Below are positions 39,434 to 48,771 of a stretch of 64,000 nt of DNA, in pieces. Position 1 is the stretch's first letter; every line of letters starts with the position of its first letter. Under the pieces are notes generated by a model. The model worked only from the letters and a program-made list of their open reading frames with translations, made no database searches and was not told where the DNA came from. The position numbers and the translations under genes are program-made. The DNA is from Gammaproteobacteria bacterium (GTDB taxonomy: Bacteria > Pseudomonadota > Gammaproteobacteria > Xanthomonadales > Wenzhouxiangellaceae): the NCBI GenBank assembly GCA_021772975.1, contig JAJFKY010000001.1, positions 124,001-188,000 of the forward strand, written 5' to 3'.

Positions 39434-39756
39434 ACTCCTTCCAGTTTGCGCAGCATGCCGTGCAGGCTGGCCCAGTTTTTGCGTTGTTCATGCAACTCTT
39501 TAAGACCCGCCTGGAGTAACCGGTAGTATTTGCGTTTGCGCCCGGTCTCCGCCGTGCCCCAGTAAGATTCGATCAGTTTTTTCTTTTCCAACCGGTGCAG
39601 AATCGGATACAACATCCCATCGGCCCATTCCATCTGGCCATCGGATAGCTCATGCACCTGCTGAATAATCGCGTAGCCGTAGCTATCACCATGGCTGAGT
39701 ATCGACAAAACCAGCGGCGTGGACGAGGCCGCAGCCAGGTCTTTGGAAATGGACAT
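39430..39756 (-). CDS. PadR-family transcriptional regulator
   Basis: Internal ATG start chosen; LVLSILSHGDSYGYAIIQQVHELSDGQMEWADGMLYPILHRLEKKKLIESYWGTAETGRKRKYYRL. Confidence 0.9.
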   Translation of the reverse strand: MSISKDLAAASSTPLVLSILSHGDSYGYAIIQQVHELSDGQMEWADGMLYPILHRLEKKKLIESYWGTAETGRKRKYYRLLQAGLKELHEQRKNWASLHGMLRKLEGV

Positions 39757-39784
39757 CACCAATATTACGCTCCGAAACTTTATA

Positions 39785-39826
39785 CCTAGATGTTCTAGGG
39801 TTAGAACTATACCTAGAGATTCTAGG
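39785..39826. promoter_or_regulatory. Twin palindromic operator for PadR
   Basis: CCTAGA-TGT-TCTAGG (39785-39799) and CCTAGA-GAT-TCTAGG (39812-39826), 27 bp centre to centre, immediately upstream of PadR gene. Confidence 0.75.
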
Positions 39827-39839
39827 CATGTCAAACATG

Positions 39840-39859
39840 TCAATTAAATCAGAGGTTCC
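39840..39859. mobile_element. Solo MITE terminus
   Basis: TCAATTAAATCAGAGGTTCC followed by TTAG; same end as elements at 16704 and 43575; no partner end found nearby. Confidence 0.55.
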
Positions 39860-40112
39860 TTAGGTATTTGGAGCAAGCACCTTAAGCTCTCAAGGTTAGT
39901 CATAATGGTCAATATAATCGGCCGGAACCGACACCCTCAGACTTACTGAACGGCGTCAAATGTGTTCATTTGCTCGCTAATGGAAGTGGATGTCCAAACA
40001 TTTCCTATCATGCTATCTAGGCTACTAATACCTACGCTAACAACCCCGACCTAACTTGATTAACTAGTTATTTTCACGTAAAATTCACTTACCGTATTAA
40101 AAAGGGAAATCC

Positions 40113-40853
40113 GTGTTTCGACATCTAAACTTTTTTATTTTTTTAAGCTTTACAGCTGCGACATCTATGCAGATTTTGGGTTGGGTTTTTGATATTTCTG
40201 ACAGCAAGCTAAAGCCTTACGTATTAACTTCTTCAATAATATTTTTTATATTTTCTTTTATTTGGATTTTCAAAAAAATCAGGCTTTCCCTCAGTAAGTA
40301 TACGCATGATTTCGACATAGTATATTTCAAAAGGTCTGACCTTGATGGATTGTACAAACTTTCGAAAGAGCTACTTCCAAGCGTGCCAACTAAACGACAA
40401 ATAAAGAACGTGTTTAATGCAAATAAAAAAGTTTTTAAAATGGTGGTCGAGAAAAGAAAATTATTTGGTCATGAAATCAAAAAATATGTAGGCTTCTACA
40501 GTATTCTGCCTATGACTGGAGAAGCTCGAAGCTTACTGGAAGTTGAGCAGATTAGAGGAATAGATTTTGACTCGAATCACATTGAACCAATATCTGGATC
40601 ATGTGAATGCATTTATTTGGGTGCTATTGGTGCACATGGTACCAGAGCTAAAGCTCATGCAGTTGGGAGTTTAAAAGAAAAAATACATTTATTATTTGAA
40701 TCAGAAACTCAGATTATTTTCACAAGACCGACAACTAAGGATGGTCTAAGAAGCGCAAAAAATTTTGGATTCGTACCGGTTAATGAAAATGTTAGAGAAA
40801 ATGAATTAGAAAGACTATATGTGCTTAGAAAAGATGATATTCATATCGATTAG
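40113..40853 (+). CDS. Membrane-anchored GNAT-like protein, uncharacterised
   Basis: Two N-terminal TM segments; C-terminal KKYVGFYSILPMTGEA ... IIFTRPTTKDGLRSAKNFGFVPV resembles acetyltransferase fold; AT-rich ORF. Confidence 0.6.
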   Translation: MFRHLNFFIFLSFTAATSMQILGWVFDISDSKLKPYVLTSSIIFFIFSFIWIFKKIRLSLSKYTHDFDIVYFKRSDLDGLYKLSKELLPSVPTKRQIKNVFNANKKVFKMVVEKRKLFGHEIKKYVGFYSILPMTGEARSLLEVEQIRGIDFDSNHIEPISGSCECIYLGAIGAHGTRAKAHAVGSLKEKIHLLFESETQIIFTRPTTKDGLRSAKNFGFVPVNENVRENELERLYVLRKDDIHID

Positions 40854-40936
40854 TTAAATACATATAATGCTTTCCTTTTTACCTCTCTGGTATACGTATA
40901 CCCTATTTCATAGAGCGCAGGTGCCCATTCTATTTT

Positions 40937-41131
40937 GATGGACACCTATCTCATAACCAGAATCTTACATTATTCCAAGAAATATCCCATAACATGAGCT
41001 GAAATAAAGGGCCAACCTGGAGAATGATTTTTATCCAAGTCCTCATTAGCCTCTAGGCAATCATCAATGCGATTGATGGACACCCATCACTCGTAGCCAG
41101 AATCTTACAACGTTTCCCGATATTTCCCATA
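40937..41131 (+). repeat. Degenerate direct repeat pair, ~56 bp units
   Basis: GATGGACACCTATCTCATAACCAGAATCTTACATTATTCCAAGAAATATCCCATA (40937-40991) and GATGGACACCCATCACTCGTAGCCAGAATCTTACAACGTTTCCCGATATTTCCCATA (41075-41131). Confidence 0.7.
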
Positions 41132-41481
41132 GTTCCAGTTCGGCTAAAGCTTTAATCTATCCGCTGGCTTTCCTTTTACTTGGCTATGCCGCTGCTCCAT
41201 TCAACTTTGGCTGCTCTACAATCAACACCCTACTATCACTGCATCGTTCATTGTGTCAGGCGGGCGTTGTTATCTAAAGTGTTTGCCATCGATATGGGCT
41301 TCCCCCGGCATGGTGGGCAATTCCGGGGAAGTCCATTCATCTAACCTTAGTTTCTAAACATCAGGCAGTAACAATATAATGACCTTAATCACGCAATAGG
41401 CTTGGTGCGTAGCCGCAAAGACAAGGCACAACAATACAGCGGTTATACTGAATACCTCTGACCTACTGGAATAGCGAACCT

Positions 41482-42012
41482 ATGCCACAATCTGTCACTG
41501 AAACCATCCAACAAGGCTTCCAGCTGCGCCGTGAAAACCGCCTGAACGAAGCACGCCAGTGTATGCAGACCGCTTATCAATTGTGTCAGCAAAGTGGTTT
41601 GCCTGGTGAACTGGCCCAGGCACTTAAAGGGTTGGGCCAGATTGAGCGAGATATGGGCAATCTTGATGCCGCGCTGAATTGCTATCAGCGAGCCGCTGAC
41701 TTAGACAGACAACAGGATAATGAACTGACGCTGGCGCATACCCTGCGTCATCTCGGTGATATTCATCAGGATGCAGGCCAGCTAAAACAGGCTGAGGGCT
41801 TTTATTCTGAGGCGCTTGAAACATACCGAAACAATGAAAAAACCGCACCGCTGGATCTGGCCAATGCGCTTCGATCCATTGCACTGCTGGCTCAAAATAC
41901 CGGTAAACCGGAGCAGGCCCGAGATTTATGGGAACAAGCCCGGCGCCTTTATCTGGCAACGGGTATTGCTGCCGGTGTCAAAGAATGCGACTCGCACCTC
42001 GCCGGACTCTGA
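41482..42012 (+). CDS. Tetratricopeptide-repeat protein
   Basis: Repeats GQIERDMGNLDAALNCYQRAADLDRQQ, LGDIHQDAGQLKQAEGFYSEALETYR. Confidence 0.85.
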   Translation: MPQSVTETIQQGFQLRRENRLNEARQCMQTAYQLCQQSGLPGELAQALKGLGQIERDMGNLDAALNCYQRAADLDRQQDNELTLAHTLRHLGDIHQDAGQLKQAEGFYSEALETYRNNEKTAPLDLANALRSIALLAQNTGKPEQARDLWEQARRLYLATGIAAGVKECDSHLAGL

Positions 42013-42120
42013 ACCATCATCAATTCTCTACAGCATTGGCTGATTTAATATCTGGCCACCCTGTTTAGGCTGTCACTTATCCTGGCCATCAAATATCAGT
42101 CAGTAACGGGTGCTACATTC

Positions 42121-43512
42121 ATGTTTATGAAAAGCCTCACAAGAACCACTCAGCGCCTGGTGTTGTTTTGCTGTCTGCTCGTTTGCCAGCTACCTGCATC
42201 AGCACAAGCAAACCCCAATGAATTGGAATTTGATGTGTTCAGTCGCTGGTTCGTGGCTGAATACAGCCGGCTGGAAGTCCAGCCACTGGTGCTTGGCTAC
42301 ATCGACAATCTGAATCAGGTTCCTTCCGCCGAAGTCATCGATACGCAGCGGTCGTTCTTCGTCACCGCAAAAAAACGGCTGGCTCGCCTCTCACTGCAAC
42401 AACTATCAGCAGAGGATCAGATTGATTATCAGGTCGCGGATTTTGAAATCCGGCTTAATCTGGAACGCCTGAGCCTGAGTCGAACATTGCTACAACAACG
42501 CCCCGGCGAAGATCACAGTGCCGGTATTTATCATATTGCCAGCGGCAAACAATGGTATGCCTATTTTTTGAATCGCTGGCTGGGCGCGGAGATCGAGCCG
42601 GATGCGATTTTTGCTTTTGGCATGCAACAGATTAAACGGGCGAAACAGAATATCGAAAAAATCACAACGCACACTGGCCAGTCAGCGGCGGAGTTTTCAG
42701 AGACATTATCCAACCAGCGATTTTTTACTAGTGATCAGAATTTCGTACAGTCACGTTTTGAAAAGATCCGTGAAATCGTCAGCGATCATCTTTCCACTCA
42801 GTTCTTCGTGTATCCTGATGTTCCCCGAATCAATATCAAGCGGGGTGATAACGAGGCATTAAGCCAGGTTCCCGGTTATTACAACGGGCAGAGTGGGACT
42901 TTTTTCTACAACCTTTTTGATCAGCCCTATAACCTGCGGGAAAGCGAATGGTTGTATCTGCATGAAGCTGTGCCCGGCCATCACTTTCAGAATTTTATCG
43001 AGCAGGCGCAAAGCCATTCCGACATTCGCCGCCTGGTGCGCTATTACGGTTTCAGCGAAGGCTGGGCGGCTTATGTTGAAGAACTGGGCAGGGCGTTGGG
43101 ACTGTATCAGGATGATTACACTTATTTAGGTAAGTGGGAGTGGGATATTGTGCGCTCGGTGCGGGTGCCACTGGATGTGGGCATTAACTATTATGGCTGG
43201 ACGGACGAAAAAGCATTGACCTTCTGGCAGCAGCATATTACTGATCGGGATGACATTGGCCGCCGCGAAATCCAGCGCATGCGCCGCTGGCCCGCGCAGG
43301 TGGTTACCTATAAATACGGTGCTGACCAGATTTTACAATGGAAGCAGCAGTTAATGCTGGAGAATCCGGCAACCTTCAGCATACATCGGTTTCATGATTA
43401 TTTGTTGACCAACGGACCATTGCCCATGGATGTGCTCAAAAAATTGGTGCTGGAAGGTGATAACAATATCTGTTCGGTGACTGTGGCCGAACAAAATCAG
43501 TCCGCGAAGTAA
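42121..43512 (+). CDS. DUF885 family secreted protein (putative metallopeptidase)
   Basis: Signal peptide; LYLHEAVPGHHFQ (HExxxGHH) and EGWAAYVEELGRALG. Confidence 0.88.
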   Translation: MFMKSLTRTTQRLVLFCCLLVCQLPASAQANPNELEFDVFSRWFVAEYSRLEVQPLVLGYIDNLNQVPSAEVIDTQRSFFVTAKKRLARLSLQQLSAEDQIDYQVADFEIRLNLERLSLSRTLLQQRPGEDHSAGIYHIASGKQWYAYFLNRWLGAEIEPDAIFAFGMQQIKRAKQNIEKITTHTGQSAAEFSETLSNQRFFTSDQNFVQSRFEKIREIVSDHLSTQFFVYPDVPRINIKRGDNEALSQVPGYYNGQSGTFFYNLFDQPYNLRESEWLYLHEAVPGHHFQNFIEQAQSHSDIRRLVRYYGFSEGWAAYVEELGRALGLYQDDYTYLGKWEWDIVRSVRVPLDVGINYYGWTDEKALTFWQQHITDRDDIGRREIQRMRRWPAQVVTYKYGADQILQWKQQLMLENPATFSIHRFHDYLLTNGPLPMDVLKKLVLEGDNNICSVTVAEQNQSAK

Positions 43513-43534
43513 GTATCGCCGTAGGGTCGATCTT

Positions 43535-43562
43535 GTCTGCTTACGGCTACGCCTAAGCAGAC
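43535..43562. repeat. Hairpin intergenic repeat, GTAGGTC type (inverted)
   Basis: GTCTGCTTACGGCTACGCCTAAGCAGAC followed by CTAC. Confidence 0.6.
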
Positions 43563-43574
43563 CTACAAACTAAG

Positions 43575-43885
43575 GGAACCTCTGATTTAATCAGACATGG
43601 TCGCGAGCGAGTCTTGTTTGGTGCAGTGCAGTGCCATAATCTATAAATCCGTCAACGCAGGCATAACGGGCTACGTCAAGTTGACAGATTGGCCATTGTC
43701 CATGGGCTGCGATGCACCCAACAAGGCCGCTCCTACCAGGGGTTACGCCCGAAATCGCCCAATCCTGCGGCGTTGCTGGGCAATAGGCTGGCTATTGCAG
43801 TACGCAACGACGCCTTGTCTTGAGCGCTTTCCGACCCGGTGCTCATTTTAGTGGCGCGGCCATGGCAGATTAAATCAGAGGTTCC
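43575..43885. mobile_element. MITE/IS remnant, 311 bp, TAAG target duplication
   Basis: GGAACCTCTGATTTAATC ... GATTAAATCAGAGGTTCC with TAAG at 43571-43574 and 43886-43889; no transposase ORF. Confidence 0.75.
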
Positions 43886-43893
43886 TAAGGTAG

Positions 43894-43925
43894 GTCGGGT
43901 TAGAGCCACCAGCTCGTAACCCGAC
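43894..43925. repeat. Hairpin intergenic repeat, GTAGGTC type
   Basis: GTCGGGTTA-GAGCCACCAGCTCG-TAACCCGAC, preceded by GTAG; could also terminate the giant minus-strand gene. Confidence 0.6.
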
Positions 43926-43935
43926 ACCCCCATAA

Positions 43936-46900
43936 TTACCGCAAATACGCACCCATTCGCTCAGATCGAATTGCGGCCAATAGCAATAAGCCTGCCAATA
44001 GCATCAACATCCACTGGTTCAATGCCGGCACTTCAACCAGCAGACCTATACCGCGCAAATTCACCGTGGCCGGACTGTCCGCCGCATCACTGATAATATC
44101 GAACGAAGCAAGAAATTCACGGCTGGCGGTCGGCCGGAAAGTGACTTCCAGCTCACACTGCGCATCGGCTGCCAGCATGAAGGGCACCGCACCGCAGGTT
44201 CCCGGCAATACCGCGAAAGGTGTTAACGGATCAGTGACCTGGCTGATGGTGAGATCGCCGTCGCCGACGTTCATCAACACCAGAGCTACGCTGTCCGTCA
44301 CGCCCACCGTCACAATATCAAAATCAATATCGTTCAGATTCAGCACCAGTTGTGGCTGCACGCCGTTGCCGTTTAACGTGACGGTATCCGGGCTGTCGGG
44401 TGCATTGCTGATTAGATCAAAAGTGGCCATGACCGGTCCGGTGACGATCGGCATAAAGCTGATATCCAGATCACACTGCGCCGACGGCGCCAGTACGATT
44501 GGTAAGCCGCCGCAAGTACCCGTGTTGAGGGTATAAGGCGCCAGCGGATCGCTGATCGCACTGATGGTCAATTCGCCATCGCCGGTATTGGTCAGCGTCA
44601 CTGGCAGATTGGCCGTGGTATTGAGATTGACGTTGCCGAAATCCAGCGGATTCGGGCTCACACCCAAACCGGCCTGGGTGCCATTGCCTTGCAGGGTCAG
44701 TGTATCGGGCGCGGTCGGCGCGTCGCTGACAATGCTTAGATTCTGCATCGCCGGACCGGCCGTTGTCGGGTCAAAAGTGAAGCTCAGTGTGCAACTGACG
44801 CCTGGAACCAGGACAAATGGCGTGGCGGAGCAACTACCGCCGGCAGCGGTAAACGGCGCGGCGGCAGGGCTTATGGACATCACATTCAAATCCGCCGTGC
44901 CGGTATTGGTTAATGTGGTTGTCATCACACCGCTGGTAGTGGTGATCAGCTGATCACCGAAATCCACCGGATTAGGTATGACGCTGATGGCCGGCTGGAT
45001 GCCGTTGCCCTGCAGTACAAAATCATCCGGTGAATCGGCGGCATTGCTGGTTACCGTAAACATCTGCATGGCTGGGCCAGTGGCTGTCGGTGAGTAGTTA
45101 TAGCTGAGCGTGCAACTGGTGCCCGCGGTAAGTGTGAACGGCGCAGCCGCGCAACTGCCCCCGCTCAGAGCAAACGGTGCAACCGCCGCGGGAATGGCAG
45201 TGATATTCAGATCATCGTTACCGGTATTTTCCAGCAGCACGTCCATGCTGGCACTGCTGGCACCCACCAGCACATCGCCAAAGTCGGTGGTCAACGGGGT
45301 AATGGTCAGGTCAGGAATGCCGACGACTACCAGATCGGCGGTTGCAGGCTGCGCGAAGCTCAGCCCGGAAACAAACAGATCAGACGTGACATTGGTGAAC
45401 ACACCCGGTGTGCCGCCCGCTGGCGCCATCACGGTAACCATGATCGTGCAACTTCCGCCCGGCAGCAGATTACCGCCTGCAAGCGTCAGGAAACTGGTCC
45501 CTGACAACTGCGAGCCAGCACCACATACATCATTTGCGGGCAAGCCCACGGCCACCAGACCTGGGGACACTGCGCCCAGATCGTCACTGAAACTGATGCT
45601 AGCCAACGAGTTGCTGCTGTTGTTCTGAATGGTAAAACTGAGCGTGGTGGTGCTGCCGGTGACCAGCGGATTGGCGAATGCCTTGCTGAAGCCAACGGAC
45701 TGTATCAGCAGTGTGTCCGTGGCCGGATCACTATTGACCGGCAGCCCGCCCGCCATACCACTTGCCTGACTTGTCGTATTGACAAAGGAACCTGTTGGCG
45801 CACCCGCCGGCACCTGCAGAGTGACCGAAAACGTGCAGCTTGCTGCCGCAGCCAAATTGCCGCCGGTCAATGTCAACAGACTGGTACCCGATAGCAGCGA
45901 GCCCGCGCCACACACACCCATGGCGGGCAAGCCGACAGCGCTCAATCCGCTTAGCGCGGCATCCAGATCGTCGGTGAAGGTAATGCCGGTTACGCTCTGC
46001 GCGGTATCCTGATTGCTGAGTGTAAATTCCAGCGTCACGCTATCGCCCGGCGCTACCGGATCGTCCGTGAAAGTTTTGCTGAACAGCAGGATATTGGAAT
46101 TAACCACCAGAATGTCAGCAGCGGGTGGCAGGACGGCGACATTGCCATTTATCGTTGCGGTCAGATTACTGGTGACATTGTTGAAGCTGCCGTTCGCGGC
46201 ACCCGCCGGCACCTGCAGTGTTACTGAAAACGTACACGAAGTACCCGCCGTCAGATTACCGCCGGTAAAAATCAGAAAACTGGTGCCGGTGATTTGTGAG
46301 CCGACGCCACATGGATCCACGGGCAACGGCGCGATAGCCGTCAGGCCAGACAACACGCTGCTCAGGTTATCGGTAAAAAATATACCGGTTGCATCCGCCG
46401 TGCCGGAGGTGTTATCAAGGGTAAACTCCAGCGTCACCATGTCACCTGGTAATACCGGATCGTCGGTGAAAGCTTTGCTGAAGCTCAGACCCCCGATCAT
46501 CAGATCATCTCCGGCAGGCACACCTATAGTAGTCACGCCCAGCACCATGGCCGACAGGTTGGATGTTGTATTGGCAAACACGCCCGGTGTGGCACCGGCC
46601 GGTACCTGCAACGTGATGTTGAATGTACAACTGCTTCCGGGCGCCAAGCTGCCACCGGTAAAACTGATATTGGTCGTTCCCGAAATTTGCGAGCCGGTAC
46701 CGCAGACGTCATTCATCGGCAAACCAATAGCACTCAGGCCAGCCACCACTGCATTCAGGTCGTCGGTAAAACTGATGCCGGTGGCATCGCCGGGCGCGCC
46801 CTCTTCATGTTCTATGCTGAATTCCAGTGTCACCGTGTCACCGGGTAATACCGGATCGTCAGTGAAGGTTTTGCTTAAACGGGGTGCGGAAACCAGCGTC

Positions 46901-48591
46901 AAAGTATCGCTGGCGGTCTGACCTTGCGTGCTGCTGCCATTGACTGTGGCGCTGATAGCGCTGGTGATGTTGAGATAATCGCCTTCCGGGGTCCCAGCCG
47001 CGGAGCTCAGATCAACGACGAAAGTACAACTGGCGCCCGCCGCCAGATTGGCGCCATTGATCATCAAAATGTTTTGTCCTAAGGACATAAACGTGAATGC
47101 CAGCGAACCCGCACCGCAAAAACCATTGGCCGGCAACGATGTCACGCTGTGACCGGAAAGAAATGCCGACAGATTATCCTGGAAGCTGATATCGGTGGCC
47201 GCTGATGTGCTGCTGACATTGGTAATGGTAAATTCCATCGAAAACGGCTGACCGGCGCCCACCGGATTGCTCAAAAAGGTTTTGCTCAGCAACGGCGCAT
47301 CAGAAACAAACAGGGTATCGCTAGCCGGATTACCCGTCGCCGCACTACCGCCCACATCGCCGCTCACACTGCTGGTGATATTAGGGTATGCCCCAGCCAC
47401 AGTCCCAGCGGGAATCTGCACATTGACGCTGAACATACATTCGCCTTCCGGTGGCAGGCTGCCGCCCGTCAGCGTCAACACGCTACTGCCGGTGATCTGC
47501 GAGCCGGCACCACAAACATCACTCAGCGGCAAGCCGGTAACGGCCAGGCCGGACAAAGTGGCATCCAGATCGTCACTGAAGCTGATATTGGTGGCGGTAA
47601 AAATTCGATCCAGATTGGTCAGCTTAAAAGTCAGATCAAGGCTGCTGCCCGCCGGCAACGGGTCGCCATCAAACGCCTTTTGCAGAATGATTTCACCCCC
47701 CACCAGAACATCCAGCGTGTCACCAGCCAGGCCGCTGTTGACGGACGCAAACCCCGAGGTTGATTGCAGTGCGCCAGAAGTATTACCCAATGGCCCGGCA
47801 GCACCGGTGTCAACAGCAACAGTGACTGTACAGGTGGCTCCGGCCATCAGTGCCGCATCGCCCGGAAAAGCCGGTGCATAGGCAAAACTGCGGCTGTCCG
47901 GCAGTGCGGTCAGCACACCGCCAGTGCAGGTGGTGCTGGCGTTAGCAGGATCGGCCACCCGCATACCGGTAGGAAAGTTATCGGTGAATTGCAGGCCAAA
48001 CACATTGTTTGTATTGAGCGTATTATCAATGCTAAAGGTCAGGGTGCTGCGATCACCAAAATTCACACTGGACGGGCTGAAGCTTTTGCTGAAGCCTGGC
48101 CGGTCGGCCTCCACTGTCAGATCAGCCGCGGCCGTACCACTGTTGCCGGCACTGGACGTCAAATCCCCGGATACATTCATCGCTACGCCAACCACCGCGC
48201 TGGTCACATTAATACTGACGATGCAAAATGCGCCGGCGGATAACCGTCCGTTGCTGGCGGTAATGCTGCTGCCACCCACAGGGGCGGTAATCAGCATATT
48301 GACGCAATCGGTAAAAATGGCCGGCGCATTGGCAATGCTCATGCCTGCCGGCAGGTTGTCGACAAAAGCCAGATCAGTAATGGGATTTACCGGGTCACCA
48401 TTGGTGATGGTGAAGGTCAGCTTGCTGACGCTACCGGGTCCGATAGTGCTGGGGAAAAATGCCTTATCAAAGGATGGCTGTGCCAGCGCAGCAACAGTAA
48501 AGCCGCAGTAGAGAACCAGCGCGAACAGGATGCGATTGACGGACATGGACAGGGTGACTTTATTCATAGCGGATGACGGCTCTCTGAACAC
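43936..48591 (-). CDS. Giant secreted repeat protein (DUF11/DUF7933-like and choice-of-anchor-D-like repeats) with IPTL-CTERM-like tail
   Basis: Signal peptide; repeats KTFTDDPVxPGDxVTLEF...TGISFTDDLxAxLSGLxAxGLPxxxVCGxGSxxSGTxxLxxTGGxLxxxxSCTFxVTLQVPAG; then ASH-like PNPxDFGxxxxxT...SPDTVTLxGNGxQP; C-term VPALNQWMLMLLAGLLLLAAIRSERMGAYLR. Confidence 0.88.
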   Translation of the reverse strand: MFREPSSAMNKVTLSMSVNRILFALVLYCGFTVAALAQPSFDKAFFPSTIGPGSVSKLTFTITNGDPVNPITDLAFVDNLPAGMSIANAPAIFTDCVNMLITAPVGGSSITASNGRLSAGAFCIVSINVTSAVVGVAMNVSGDLTSSAGNSGTAAADLTVEADRPGFSKSFSPSSVNFGDRSTLTFSIDNTLNTNNVFGLQFTDNFPTGMRVADPANASTTCTGGVLTALPDSRSFAYAPAFPGDAALMAGATCTVTVAVDTGAAGPLGNTSGALQSTSGFASVNSGLAGDTLDVLVGGEIILQKAFDGDPLPAGSSLDLTFKLTNLDRIFTATNISFSDDLDATLSGLAVTGLPLSDVCGAGSQITGSSVLTLTGGSLPPEGECMFSVNVQIPAGTVAGAYPNITSSVSGDVGGSAATGNPASDTLFVSDAPLLSKTFLSNPVGAGQPFSMEFTITNVSSTSAATDISFQDNLSAFLSGHSVTSLPANGFCGAGSLAFTFMSLGQNILMINGANLAAGASCTFVVDLSSAAGTPEGDYLNITSAISATVNGSSTQGQTASDTLTLVSAPRLSKTFTDDPVLPGDTVTLEFSIEHEEGAPGDATGISFTDDLNAVVAGLSAIGLPMNDVCGTGSQISGTTNISFTGGSLAPGSSCTFNITLQVPAGATPGVFANTTSNLSAMVLGVTTIGVPAGDDLMIGGLSFSKAFTDDPVLPGDMVTLEFTLDNTSGTADATGIFFTDNLSSVLSGLTAIAPLPVDPCGVGSQITGTSFLIFTGGNLTAGTSCTFSVTLQVPAGAANGSFNNVTSNLTATINGNVAVLPPAADILVVNSNILLFSKTFTDDPVAPGDSVTLEFTLSNQDTAQSVTGITFTDDLDAALSGLSAVGLPAMGVCGAGSLLSGTSLLTLTGGNLAAAASCTFSVTLQVPAGAPTGSFVNTTSQASGMAGGLPVNSDPATDTLLIQSVGFSKAFANPLVTGSTTTLSFTIQNNSSNSLASISFSDDLGAVSPGLVAVGLPANDVCGAGSQLSGTSFLTLAGGNLLPGGSCTIMVTVMAPAGGTPGVFTNVTSDLFVSGLSFAQPATADLVVVGIPDLTITPLTTDFGDVLVGASSASMDVLLENTGNDDLNITAIPAAVAPFALSGGSCAAAPFTLTAGTSCTLSYNYSPTATGPAMQMFTVTSNAADSPDDFVLQGNGIQPAISVIPNPVDFGDQLITTTSGVMTTTLTNTGTADLNVMSISPAAAPFTAAGGSCSATPFVLVPGVSCTLSFTFDPTTAGPAMQNLSIVSDAPTAPDTLTLQGNGTQAGLGVSPNPLDFGNVNLNTTANLPVTLTNTGDGELTISAISDPLAPYTLNTGTCGGLPIVLAPSAQCDLDISFMPIVTGPVMATFDLISNAPDSPDTVTLNGNGVQPQLVLNLNDIDFDIVTVGVTDSVALVLMNVGDGDLTISQVTDPLTPFAVLPGTCGAVPFMLAADAQCELEVTFRPTASREFLASFDIISDAADSPATVNLRGIGLLVEVPALNQWMLMLLAGLLLLAAIRSERMGAYLR

Positions 48592-48771
48592 CAGTTATTT
48601 TTTTCACCACTGCTGTGCAGCACCGGTGTTTGCAGCGCGCAGCATAGCTTATTCAAGGGTGTTCCTGCCAGCCGAAGCACTGTAAGGCATGCGCGACAGT
48701 TCGGATACAGGTATGATCACCGCAAAACCAAGTTGCTGGAGTTGGCTATGCCCACGTTTTTCACCCTTAAA

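Noticed and set aside
46013-47881. 302 aa and 204 aa + strand ORFs with repeated motifs
   Set aside because: Antisense image of the repeat domains of the 1551 aa protein.
43936-48591. Possible CRISPR-like periodicity
   Set aside because: Repeats are ~350 bp, diverged and in-frame: protein domain repeats, not a CRISPR array.
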